The notes under the pieces are model-generated. The model saw only the letters and a list, made by a program, of their open reading frames with translations. It made no database searches and was not told the origin of the DNA. A stretch of 64,000 bases of DNA from Candidatus Saccharimonadota bacterium. GTDB lineage: Bacteria; Patescibacteriota; Saccharimonadia; Saccharimonadales; Saccharimonadaceae. Numbering within the stretch: the first letter of the stretch is position 1; each line of letters starts with the position of its first letter. Where the stretch lies: contig JAPUET010000024.1 in NCBI GenBank assembly GCA_027492465.1, positions 124,001-188,000 on the forward strand, given 5' to 3'. A program made the translations under genes and the position numbers. Positions 1-7,537 of the stretch are shown here, piece after piece.

Positions 1-1
1 A

Positions 2-271
2 GAACTCACGCGCGACGAAGTGTATGCAAAACTAAGCGTAGGTATGAGCGAATCAGATGCAAAAGAGATCTTAAGCAATGCCAAGTACTCAAAGAATTGT
101 AGTAAAAGTACCGATGCGAACGGCACTATCGAGGACTGCACCTACTGGAGATTCTCATGGCAAGACAACGACCAGATTATCGTTCGATACGTAAATGGTA
201 AGGTATTTGAAATACGCCAATTCAGTTCCGACGATTCAACCAACTATAATCCCTCGATACTTGAGAGCTAA
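2..271 (+). CDS. C-terminal part of a BamE/SmpA-like small-domain protein (5' end outside window)
   Basis: The frame is open to the left edge, so the start lies upstream; a GTG at 20 is only an internal candidate. The visible part has the pattern of a BamE/SmpA-like fold: a helix around '[17 protein letters not shown]', a Cys-containing turn, then beta strands ending in 'VNGKVFEI'. The C-terminal domain of the gene at 29488-30099 has the same layout (GMTKAQVEAATG, two Cys, a closing strand with DDKV), so the two are probably paralogous extracytoplasmic domains. The upstream membrane segment expected by that analogy cannot be seen. Function unknown. Confidence 0.6.
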   Translation, partial: ELTRDEVYAKLSVGMSESDAKEILSNAKYSKNCSKSTDANGTIEDCTYWRFSWQDNDQIIVRYVNGKVFEIRQFSSDDSTNYNPSILES

Positions 272-281
272 GGCAAAGACT

Positions 282-656
282 ATGGCAACACAACCTCACC
301 CCCCTACTCCACATACCCTACCGACCGATGGTACAAAAAGTTATATGACCGCCACCCTTCTTAGTCTTTTTCTTGGCATGATTGGTGTTGACCGTTTTTA
401 CCTGGGCCAAATTGGCCTAGGTCTTGGAAAACTGTTTACCTTTGGCGGATTGGGCGTATGGTACACCATCGATCTTGTACTCATTGCAACCGGTGCGGCC
501 CGAGACGCCGATGGCAAGACACTTACTGGCTATGAGCGTGACCATAAAAGTGCATGGCTTATTATTATGATCTTGTGGTTACTTAATATCGGCAGTAGCC
601 TTTTGAGCCTTGCCGTAAGTGGCTTAGCTTTGGTATTTGGCGCATCAACTCGTTAA
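282..656 (+). CDS. TM2 domain membrane protein
   Basis: 124 residues. A Pro/Thr-rich N-terminus is followed by two hydrophobic helices joined by the TM2 signature ([13 protein letters not shown], then [14 protein letters not shown]), and a third hydrophobic stretch near the C-terminus. The ATG at 282 lies 10 nt after the preceding stop and puts the short soluble tail directly before the TM2 motif; the longer in-frame extension upstream overlaps the previous gene and is unlikely. TM2 proteins are small bacterial membrane proteins of unclear role. No clear Shine-Dalgarno. Confidence 0.85.
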   Translation: MATQPHPPTPHTLPTDGTKSYMTATLLSLFLGMIGVDRFYLGQIGLGLGKLFTFGGLGVWYTIDLVLIATGAARDADGKTLTGYERDHKSAWLIIMILWLLNIGSSLLSLAVSGLALVFGASTR

Positions 657-795
657 TCAGAGCCTCTACGAAATCACTCGTATAGTACCGCTCTCTGGCA
701 AAAGCAAGCTTTTCCAGAACTTTGCCGCACTCCACCGAACGTACGGCTGCGCTAGCTAAAGCTGTCGCCCGTATGTGCAAATCGTTTGCGGCGCA

Positions 796-838
796 ACCAA
801 TGAAAAAAGAGTAGTGTTACTACTCTTTTTTCATTGGT
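796..838. terminator. Palindromic bidirectional terminator after tRNA-Arg(TCG)
   Basis: Near-perfect 20-bp inverted repeat with a 3-nt loop; A- and T-runs on the two arms let it end transcripts from both sides. The right arm contains the tRNA CCA end, so the CCA is inside the terminator stem. The 139 bp between 657 and 795 hold further imperfect hairpins (for example around 696-719) and no gene. Confidence 0.8.
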
Positions 839-911
839 ACACCCGGTACGATTCGAACGTACGACCCTCTGTTCCGAAGACAGATGCTCTAATCCACTGA
901 GCTACGGGTGC
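835..911 (-). tRNA. tRNA-Arg(TCG)
   Basis: Read on the minus strand: 7-bp acceptor stem with a G1-U72 wobble, D-loop with G18-G19, anticodon loop CTTCGGA giving TCG (reads CGA), T-loop TTCGAAT. CCA is encoded (835-837). Canonical cloverleaf. Confidence 0.95.
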
Positions 912-998
912 ATATGGTAAATTCTCACTTTACAGTAGAAATAACTTTATACCTCTTCATTATACCATGCCTCTATAAGTGTTATACTGATAATTACT

Positions 999-2018
999 AT
1001 GGATATCCACATGAAAATACCCCTTAAAAACTACATCACCATGCATATTGGTGGTGAAGCCCGTTTTATGGCAGATATTCGTACGTCTGATGAAGTAGCA
1101 GAGCTTATTGCTCGCGCAAGAGCCCAGAATGTACCGTTTTATATACTTGGCGGAGGTAGTAATACCCTTGTTCGTGATGAGGGATTTAATGGACTTGTTC
1201 TTCACAACCGCATTCAGGGCTTTGAAATCATAAACGAAACCCCGACTGACGCCACAATAAAAATTGGCGCTGGCGAAAACTGGGATGATATTGTACGAAA
1301 AACCATAGAAAAAGGCCTGAGCGGTATTGAATGCCTCTCGGCAATTCCCGGCACCGCTGGAGCCGCGCCCGTCCAAAATATTGGAGCGTACGGTCAAGAG
1401 GTTTCCGAGACACTCATAAGCCTTGAAGCATACGATACGGTCAGCGAAACCCATGTAACACTGACTAACGAAGAGTGCGGATTCTCGTATCGTCACAGCA
1501 TTTTTCGTGGCGATGCCACGGGACGCTACGTTATTACCTCGATTACTCTCAAGTTATTTAAGGCGACCCCCCAACCCCCTTTTTATCAGGCAGTCCAAGA
1601 TTATCTCGATGCTCACGAGATGAGCCTCGTTACCACCCAAATCTTACGCGATGCAGTTATCGCTATCCGAGCCGATAAGCTCCCCGACCCCAAACAGCAT
1701 CCCAATACTGGCTCGTTCTTCAAGAATGTAATCGTAGAAGAATGGCAGTTGAAAGAGTTACAAAACGAATACCCAGACGCACCTTATTACAAAATGGCCA
1801 ATGGAGGCTTTAAGATACCGACCGGCTGGCTCATTGAACAGGCTGGCTTTAAAGGCAAAATCCTGCACGGCATGCGTGTTCATGATAAAAATGCACTGGT
1901 ACTTATTAATGAGTCCGCGACAGGTTATGGCGATGTTGCAGCTGCCCGTGACGAAATCATTGGTGCTATCCGAGATCGCTTTAGGATCATCATCGAGCAA
2001 GAGCCGCTTGAAATGTAG
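999..2018 (+). CDS. murB: UDP-N-acetylmuramate dehydrogenase MurB
   Basis: 339 residues, a full-length FAD-dependent reductase that turns UDP-GlcNAc-enolpyruvate into UDP-MurNAc in the cytoplasm. The FAD-binding part shows ILGGGSNTLV (about 50-60), a central block with IPGTAGAAPVQNIGAYGQEV, a YRHSIF motif of the type I (E. coli-like) enzyme, and the C-terminal GSFFKN segment carrying the catalytic Ser. The -10 TATACT at 983-988 sits 10 nt before ATG 999, so the transcript has almost no leader; ATG 1011 (MKIPLKN) is the alternative start. Product feeds the ligases; murA lies at 7538. Confidence 0.95.
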   Translation: MDIHMKIPLKNYITMHIGGEARFMADIRTSDEVAELIARARAQNVPFYILGGGSNTLVRDEGFNGLVLHNRIQGFEIINETPTDATIKIGAGENWDDIVRKTIEKGLSGIECLSAIPGTAGAAPVQNIGAYGQEVSETLISLEAYDTVSETHVTLTNEECGFSYRHSIFRGDATGRYVITSITLKLFKATPQPPFYQAVQDYLDAHEMSLVTTQILRDAVIAIRADKLPDPKQHPNTGSFFKNVIVEEWQLKELQNEYPDAPYYKMANGGFKIPTGWLIEQAGFKGKILHGMRVHDKNALVLINESATGYGDVAAARDEIIGAIRDRFRIIIEQEPLEM

Positions 2019-2046
2019 TTAATGTAGCTACGGTGGTAAAAACATC

Positions 2047-2075
2047 TTGCATAGGCATAACCACTTTGCTATAGT
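2047..2075 (+). promoter_or_regulatory. Promoter of the major pilin gene
   Basis: TTGCAT (2047-2052), 17-nt spacer, TATAGT (2070-2075). It yields a leader of about 33 nt with AGGGGG at 2101-2106, nine bases before the pilin ATG. Unlike most genes here, the pilin has a real 5' UTR with a strong ribosome site, as expected for an abundant product. Confidence 0.7.
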
Positions 2076-2115
2076 ACGGATATAACAAACGTTATTAACT
2101 AGGGGGCATCTCTAA

Positions 2116-2571
2116 ATGGCATCACAAACTAAAACACGCGGATTTACGATCGTAGAACTCTTGATCGTTATTATCGTTATCGCGATCCTCGCCGCAATCA
2201 CTATCGTTGCCTACAACGGTATTACAAACAAGGCAAACGCATCCGCCGGTAAGCAAAATGCTACATCAGTTGGACGCGTTGCAAGCGCTTACGCAGCTGA
2301 CGACACGGCAGGTAACGGTGTATTCCCAACGCAGGCACAGCTAATTGCATACACTTCAACGACAAAAATCCCTAGCGGTGTTACAGTGCAAACAGCACTC
2401 GTAACCGCAGCTGAAAAGAATGGCAAGACTATCAGCTACGTTACAAAGGGTACATCTCCAAACTTTACTGGCGCTTGTATCGGTTCATGGGACAATTCCC
2501 TTGGTACACCAGCCATTAATTGGACATACGTTGGCGACGCTTCGGGATATTCTGGTAGCACTTGTAGCTAA
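2116..2571 (+). CDS. Type IV pilin (probable major pilin)
   Basis: 151 residues. Short basic leader ending in RG, then the class III signal: cleavage before F with Glu at mature position 5 (RG-FTIVELL), followed by the ~20-residue hydrophobic helix used for membrane storage and filament packing. The globular part ends with a Cys pair (GACIGSW and GSTCS at the C-terminus), resembling the D-loop disulfide of pilins. Its own promoter, strong ribosome site and dedicated terminator mark it as the highly expressed subunit of this locus; the four following genes are minor pilin-like. Needs a prepilin peptidase, not found in this window. Confidence 0.85.
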   Translation: MASQTKTRGFTIVELLIVIIVIAILAAITIVAYNGITNKANASAGKQNATSVGRVASAYAADDTAGNGVFPTQAQLIAYTSTTKIPSGVTVQTALVTAAEKNGKTISYVTKGTSPNFTGACIGSWDNSLGTPAINWTYVGDASGYSGSTCS

Positions 2572-2592
2572 ATCTGTCAGATAGACCGTCAG

Positions 2593-2626
2593 AACCACTT
2601 CTCTATCCCAGAGAAGTGGTTTTTCT
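2593..2626 (+). terminator. Rho-independent terminator of the pilin gene
   Basis: 11-bp perfect stem (AACCACTTCTC with GAGAAGTGGTT), 7-nt loop, T-run. Separates the pilin transcript from the minor pilin operon. Confidence 0.85.
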
Positions 2627-2667
2627 TATATTGCATAAATCCCTTAAACCGCCTATGCTTAAAGGAG

Positions 2668-3165
2668 ATGTTGCGTAGGCAAGGCTATACTATTGTTGAG
2701 CTACTGGTCGTCGTTGTGGTGATTGTTATTCTGCTTGGCGTAGCAGTCTATCCGTCGCTTGAAGTGCTACCAAAATCACGCGATACCGAGCGCATGAACG
2801 ATACGGCAAGTATTGCTCGACGGCTCGAGCAGGCCTACAGCGCACAAGAAGTCGGCGCCCCCGCCTACCCTACGACGACCAAATTACTATCCGATATTGC
2901 CACAAAAAGTGGAACGGTATCGCGTCTCGATGCTGATGCATTAAATGCACCCGACGCGTCTAGCTCAAGTGTAGTGGCCGCCACATCCAACACAAGCGAG
3001 CCCAGAGGCGCTGGAAGCCCCGTGCTTGGGCAGTACGTTTATCAGCCACTAAATAGTAGTGGAGCACTGTGCACGGGTACCGATACTTGTATACGGTTCT
3101 TTATTTACTATCGAACCGAACACGACAGTACCGTAAAAATAATCAAGAGTTTGCATCAACAATGA
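2668..3165 (+). CDS. Type IV pilin-like protein (minor pilin)
   Basis: 165 residues with the prepilin signal QG-YTIVELL: the residue after Gly is Tyr rather than Phe, Glu5 is present, and a long Val-rich hydrophobic helix follows. The body has a Cys pair (LCTGTDTC) near the C-terminus. The ribosome site AAAGGAG (2661-2667) touches the ATG at 2668 with no spacer, so the TTG at 2671 could be the used start; it removes only one residue. First gene of a tightly coupled five-gene run to 6160. Confidence 0.75.
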   Translation: MLRRQGYTIVELLVVVVVIVILLGVAVYPSLEVLPKSRDTERMNDTASIARRLEQAYSAQEVGAPAYPTTTKLLSDIATKSGTVSRLDADALNAPDASSSSVVAATSNTSEPRGAGSPVLGQYVYQPLNSSGALCTGTDTCIRFFIYYRTEHDSTVKIIKSLHQQ

Positions 3166-3641
3166 AAGCATATGGAATAAAATCAGAAAGAGAGAACGGA
3201 TTCACCGCTATCGAAGCGCTAGTAACAGTCATAGTGGCCGCAATCTTCTTACTTGCCATAAACATGCTCTATATTTCTATTAGCCAGTCTATGAGTCTTG
3301 CCCGATCAAGAGCCGTCTCAAACGACCTTGCCTACTCCTATCTGCGCAAATACGTTGCCGCCGGCTCAACACCCGATTGGTTCGTCTGCGATACCGCAAC
3401 GGGATCGAGCAATACAAACGATTTAACTATAAACAGTTCAGCAACTGGACAAACCCTCGCAAGTGGCACACTCAATGCCTCCGAGGTAGGGCTCCCTGGT
3501 CCCGTTACCTATAGCGTAAAGGCACTAGCAATCTACGGCTGTAGTGGCGTCAACCTTAAGAAGCCGATTAGAGTCGACTCGGTTGTCACTTACGGTCCTA
3601 CATCACAAACGGCTCGTCATTCAACGATTGTGGGGTATTAG
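3162..3641 (+). CDS. Type IV pilin-like protein (PilV/PilI-like minor pilin)
   Basis: 159 residues. N-terminal KSERENGFTAIEALVTVIVAA gives a G-F cleavage site with Glu5 and a hydrophobic helix. ATG overlaps the preceding stop (ATGA at 3162-3165), so translation is coupled. The soluble part carries two Cys (FVCDTA, IYGCSG). Position after a short pilin and before longer ones resembles minor pilin operons that build the pilus tip; the exact homologue is not identifiable by eye. Confidence 0.75.
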   Translation: MKAYGIKSERENGFTAIEALVTVIVAAIFLLAINMLYISISQSMSLARSRAVSNDLAYSYLRKYVAAGSTPDWFVCDTATGSSNTNDLTINSSATGQTLASGTLNASEVGLPGPVTYSVKALAIYGCSGVNLKKPIRVDSVVTYGPTSQTARHSTIVGY

Positions 3642-3642
3642 G

Positions 3643-4458
3643 ATGAAAAGAATTACTCGACTACCGTTTGCAGCGCATCAAGGTTTTACTATTATAGAAT
3701 TTGCGATCGTTATACCAATTCTTATTCTAGTGGCAATTTCAATGTTCAATATTTTACTATCAATCCTCAATACGAATGATTTTGAGCGCGACCGCCTGAA
3801 CGCCATTCATGATAAAGAAGCAGCAATTGACATTATAGAAAGCGACGTTGCGCTTTCGTCGCGCTATCTTACAACGATAGACTCAGGAGTAGAAAACCCC
3901 TACCCGCCAACTTCTAACGGTGGGACCTGGTCGTATAAAGGAGATTCGGCTACGAGTCGGTACTTAATTCTACGAACATACAGTACAACCGAAAATCCAC
4001 TTTCTGGAAACCGACAGCCCGTATTTAAAGGGAGCGGTACAGACTGCGATACAGCCCACCTTTACTTCAATGAGGTACAGCGCTATAACGTCATTTACTT
4101 TGTAAAAAATAATAATTTATACAGAAAACGACTCGTCAATACCAGCGCTCCGACTTGCTCAACTCAATATCAAAAACTTAGCTGTCCATCTAAAGTTGAC
4201 TTAGGCACAAATCAACTTTCATCATGCAAAGCAGATGACGAACTATTGCTCAGCAATGTCAGCTCCTTTACAGTCAACTACTACCCTTCTCGCACATCAA
4301 CCACAGCCTCTGACGTATACGCATCGGGCGCCGATACCGCCCTTGTAACGGGAGCAACCGATGCTGAAGTAATCGTCACCGTCAGCAAAAAGAGTTCCGG
4401 CAAAACGATGACAGTGACAGGAAAACTACGCATGACAAAGCTAAATATGGATTTATAG
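3643..4458 (+). CDS. Prepilin-like protein (PilW-like minor pilin)
   Basis: 271 residues. Start at ATG 3643, one base after the previous stop, giving MKRITRLPF and then HQG-FTIIEFAIVIP, a class III signal with Glu5. After the hydrophobic helix comes a mixed alpha/beta domain with a Cys-rich stretch (four Cys between CSTQ and CKAD). Size and order (third in a minor pilin operon, before a long C-terminal protein) resemble PilW-type minor pilins. Confidence 0.7.
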   Translation: MKRITRLPFAAHQGFTIIEFAIVIPILILVAISMFNILLSILNTNDFERDRLNAIHDKEAAIDIIESDVALSSRYLTTIDSGVENPYPPTSNGGTWSYKGDSATSRYLILRTYSTTENPLSGNRQPVFKGSGTDCDTAHLYFNEVQRYNVIYFVKNNNLYRKRLVNTSAPTCSTQYQKLSCPSKVDLGTNQLSSCKADDELLLSNVSSFTVNYYPSRTSTTASDVYASGADTALVTGATDAEVIVTVSKKSSGKTMTVTGKLRMTKLNMDL

Positions 4459-4459
4459 T

Positions 4460-6160
4460 ATGAGTAAGATAGTAAAACGAATATATAAAAGAGGTCGGCA
4501 AGGATTTACTTTGCCCGTAGTTGTCGTAACAAGCATTGCTATCCTTATTGTAGGCATGTCCTTGATGCAAAATTCATCCTCTATTTACGATAGCCTTAAC
4601 GACCAATACTATGGCCGGCTCGCCGACGAAGCAGCCGAAGCTGGCGTAGCCTACGCAAACTTTTGTCTAAGCGATAACGGATTTTTGCAAACTTGGGGGC
4701 CTGCAAAAAGTAAGCCTAACTTGACACAGAAAACCAACTGTACCGGTTCGTCTATTTCGTCTGCTCCAGGTTATATAGTACAGAATGGTCAACTACGCAC
4801 TTCTTTTTCGGTGGGAGATCTGTCAACTCGTAGCGACGGAGCCATTATTCTATCGGTGACCGGTAAATTAGAGAGAATTGCCGCTGGCAGCGTGCAACGC
4901 ACCTACACCGTTAGTCGTAACGAAGTTGTAAAATGGAAGGAATTTAATCCAACAATATCTTCTAGTGGTACGGCAAAAACCTGCGCCGTTGTCACTAACG
5001 AGTTATATTGTTGGGGTAAAAATAGTAACTCATCAGAAAACTTTACGGGTAATTTGGGCGATGGCACTTCGACGGATTCGCTTGTACCCGTAAAGGTAGC
5101 GCAGCAAACCGGAGCGCTAGAAGGTAAGGTTGTCACCAAGGTTACTTCTGCGCAGTATCATAGCTGCGCCTTAGCCCAAGGCACCGTCTACTGCTGGGGG
5201 ATAAATTCAAACGGCCAGCTTGGCAACAGCACAACAACCAATAGCTCCGTACCTGTGGCAGTTGGGGGAGCCTTAGCGAGCCTTACTGTTACGGATATTG
5301 CGACGACCGGAAACACTTCCTGCGCAATTGCGAACAGTAAAATTTATTGCTGGGGGAACAATAGCAAGGGCACAATGGGCGATGGCACAACCTCACAATC
5401 CAGTACACCCAAGTTAGTCTCTACGACCAATCTGGGTTCGAGCTATGTTGCCACAAAGCTCGCAACCTCAGGTAGTAGGTCGTACAATATGTGTGCAATC
5501 GCCGACAATAAGGCATGGTGCTGGGGTAATAACGAAGCGGGCCAGGTAGGCAACAATACCTCGGGCAGTACAAATGTTTTAGCGCCTACGAAGGTCTACG
5601 ATTCAGGAGCTCTATCGGGTAAAACCGTTACCTCGATTTCTCAAGACGGCTACTTTAACGGCTCATCAGGCGCTTACCCACACGTATGTGTAGTTGCCAG
5701 TGGAGCTGCGTATTGCTGGGGTGAGAATAATGCAGGACAGCTTGGAAGAGCAGTGGGAAACACCACCGACTCGAGTGTTCCAGTTGCCGTGTCTACCACC
5801 GGAGTACTGTCTGGCAAGACTATCACTGATATCGTGGTGGGGCTGCAGCATAGCTGCGCACTCACCAGCGAACAAAAAACCTACTGCTGGGGATATAACG
5901 GAAGTGGTCAGCTCGGCAATGGCAACAACACCACTCAGCGCGTCCCGGTTGCAATTAGTATGACCGGTGACTTAAGCGGCCAAAACATTGTCTCAATTGG
6001 TGGTGGCGCAAACCGCGGTTGTGTCATGACCGACGGGTATCAATCATTTTGTTGGGGGTTAAATGACCTAGGGCAACTTGGTGACGGCACACAAACGAGT
6101 AGCAATGTGCCTGTTGAAGCCCTTTTCCTGCGCCCAAAAGCACCAACCTACATGTTTTAG
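4460..6160 (+). CDS. Prepilin-like protein with a seven-repeat RCC1-type propeller domain
   Basis: 566 residues. N-terminus RQG-FTLPVVVVTS resembles a PilX-type prepilin signal (Pro replaces Glu5), then a helix and an 'ADEAAEAGVAYANFC' segment typical of PilX-like proteins. From about residue 175 to 560 there are seven repeats of the form Cys-Ala-x5-7-Y/F/W-CWG-x-N-x2-GQLG-x-GT-x6-VPV, i.e. RCC1/BNR-like blades; seven is the number that closes an RCC1 propeller. Each blade has two Cys. It starts one base after the previous stop, so it belongs to the same transcript. Likely a pilus-tip or surface adhesin; the ligand cannot be told. Its end overlaps the 3' end of convergent glyA by 4 bp. Confidence 0.85.
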   Translation: MSKIVKRIYKRGRQGFTLPVVVVTSIAILIVGMSLMQNSSSIYDSLNDQYYGRLADEAAEAGVAYANFCLSDNGFLQTWGPAKSKPNLTQKTNCTGSSISSAPGYIVQNGQLRTSFSVGDLSTRSDGAIILSVTGKLERIAAGSVQRTYTVSRNEVVKWKEFNPTISSSGTAKTCAVVTNELYCWGKNSNSSENFTGNLGDGTSTDSLVPVKVAQQTGALEGKVVTKVTSAQYHSCALAQGTVYCWGINSNGQLGNSTTTNSSVPVAVGGALASLTVTDIATTGNTSCAIANSKIYCWGNNSKGTMGDGTTSQSSTPKLVSTTNLGSSYVATKLATSGSRSYNMCAIADNKAWCWGNNEAGQVGNNTSGSTNVLAPTKVYDSGALSGKTVTSISQDGYFNGSSGAYPHVCVVASGAAYCWGENNAGQLGRAVGNTTDSSVPVAVSTTGVLSGKTITDIVVGLQHSCALTSEQKTYCWGYNGSGQLGNGNNTTQRVPVAISMTGDLSGQNIVSIGGGANRGCVMTDGYQSFCWGLNDLGQLGDGTQTSSNVPVEALFLRPKAPTYMF

Positions 6161-7431
6161 CAATACGGCAACGGAAAATTGTGCAGAAAATCTCGTACCT
6201 CGGAACGGATTTGTTCAAGCGCCGAAGGATTAGAGCGCGCTTCAATAGCAAGACGAATCCATTCAGCGATACGCTCCATATCTTCCTCGCCTAAGCCGCG
6301 AGTGGTAGCGGCAGGCGTTCCAAGACGTATGCCACTAGGGCGAAACATTGGCAGCGGATCATCGGGCACAGCATTAGCATTCACCGTAAGCCCAACTGCA
6401 TCGAGAGCGACCTCCGCCTCTTTGCCGTCAATACCAAAACTTTTATGAACGTCAGCTAAAATCAAATGATTGCTGGTACCGTTTGTTACAAGCTCAAAAC
6501 CACGTTTTTGGAGTGCTTTGGCCAGCCGAGCAGCGTTACGCACTACATTTTCTGTATAAGTACGAAACTCTGGCTGCAACGCTTCGTGAAAGGCAACGGC
6601 CTTTGCGGCAATGACGTGCATATGAGGACCACCCTGCATACCAGGAAATACTGCCCGATCAATCAATGTTGGAATATTGTCTAACATCTTTTCGGGCAAC
6701 TTTAGAGGATTACTCACAGTCCCCATACTAAGTATTAGTCCCCCCCGTGGACCACGCAGTGTTTTATGAGTCGTGGTTGTCATTACATGAAAGCCGTACT
6801 CAAGCGGGTTCTTCGCGACACCACCAGCAATTAACCCAGCGATATGCGCCATATCAGCCATCAAAAGTGCACCGACTTCATTGCCAATACTCACGAACTT
6901 TTCGTAGTCGAGCTCGCGTGGGTAAGCGCTAAATCCGGCAAGAATAATCTTTGGTTGATGTTCAATTGCCAGTCGACGCAGTTCATCGTAATCAATTTCT
7001 CCCGTTGCGACATCCTTCATTTTATAGCGCACAAAATTGTACAAATGAGCACTGCGTGTCACGGGCGCACCATGCGTTAGATGGCCGCCATGACTAAGAT
7101 CCATGGCGAGAATTGTATCGCCAGGTTCACACCACGCACTATATACCGCCTCGTTAGCAGGCGCACCGCTATGAGACTGTACATTGGCGTGATCAGCACG
7201 AAAGAGTTGTTTTGCGCGGTCAATTGCCAGCTGCTCTACTTTGTCAGTAAATTCTTGACCGCCGTAATACCGCCTGCCTGGGTAGCCCTCGCTGTATTTA
7301 TTCATAAATACGCTGCCAAGTGCCGTTAACACCGCTTGGCTCACATAGTTTTCACTTGGAATAAGCTCTAAACCATCTTGCTGGCGCCGAGCTTCTGCGG
7401 CTATAAGTTCTGTAACAATATCATCATTCAT
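6157..7431 (-). CDS. glyA: Serine hydroxymethyltransferase
   Basis: 424 residues, full length for this PLP enzyme that interconverts serine and glycine with tetrahydrofolate. Visible motifs: ENYVS near the N-terminus, YPGRRYYGG, the substrate-loop NVQSHSGAPAN, and the PLP lysine block TTTTHKTLRGPRGG. Monocistronic by context: convergent with the pilin operon and divergent from the next gene. Confidence 0.96.
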   Translation of the reverse strand: MNDDIVTELIAAEARRQQDGLELIPSENYVSQAVLTALGSVFMNKYSEGYPGRRYYGGQEFTDKVEQLAIDRAKQLFRADHANVQSHSGAPANEAVYSAWCEPGDTILAMDLSHGGHLTHGAPVTRSAHLYNFVRYKMKDVATGEIDYDELRRLAIEHQPKIILAGFSAYPRELDYEKFVSIGNEVGALLMADMAHIAGLIAGGVAKNPLEYGFHVMTTTTHKTLRGPRGGLILSMGTVSNPLKLPEKMLDNIPTLIDRAVFPGMQGGPHMHVIAAKAVAFHEALQPEFRTYTENVVRNAARLAKALQKRGFELVTNGTSNHLILADVHKSFGIDGKEAEVALDAVGLTVNANAVPDDPLPMFRPSGIRLGTPAATTRGLGEEDMERIAEWIRLAIEARSNPSALEQIRSEVRDFLHNFPLPYC

Positions 7432-7537
7432 AAGTCATTCCTTGTTTAGTGGTTGCGATGGTATGCTACAGTTGCTAAATCATGTTTTCTATTATACCAT
7501 CTTTACCTTATATCACATTTGATATATAATCAAACTT

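Noticed and set aside
583-780. Minus-strand open frame after the TM2 gene
   Set aside because: Overlaps the end of the TM2 gene and the hairpin-rich spacer of tRNA-Arg; no ribosome site, no recognisable protein.
2655-2678. Seven-codon leader peptide before the minor pilin operon
   Set aside because: An ATG at 2655 opens a seven-codon frame, but the ribosome site lies inside it; chance is likelier.
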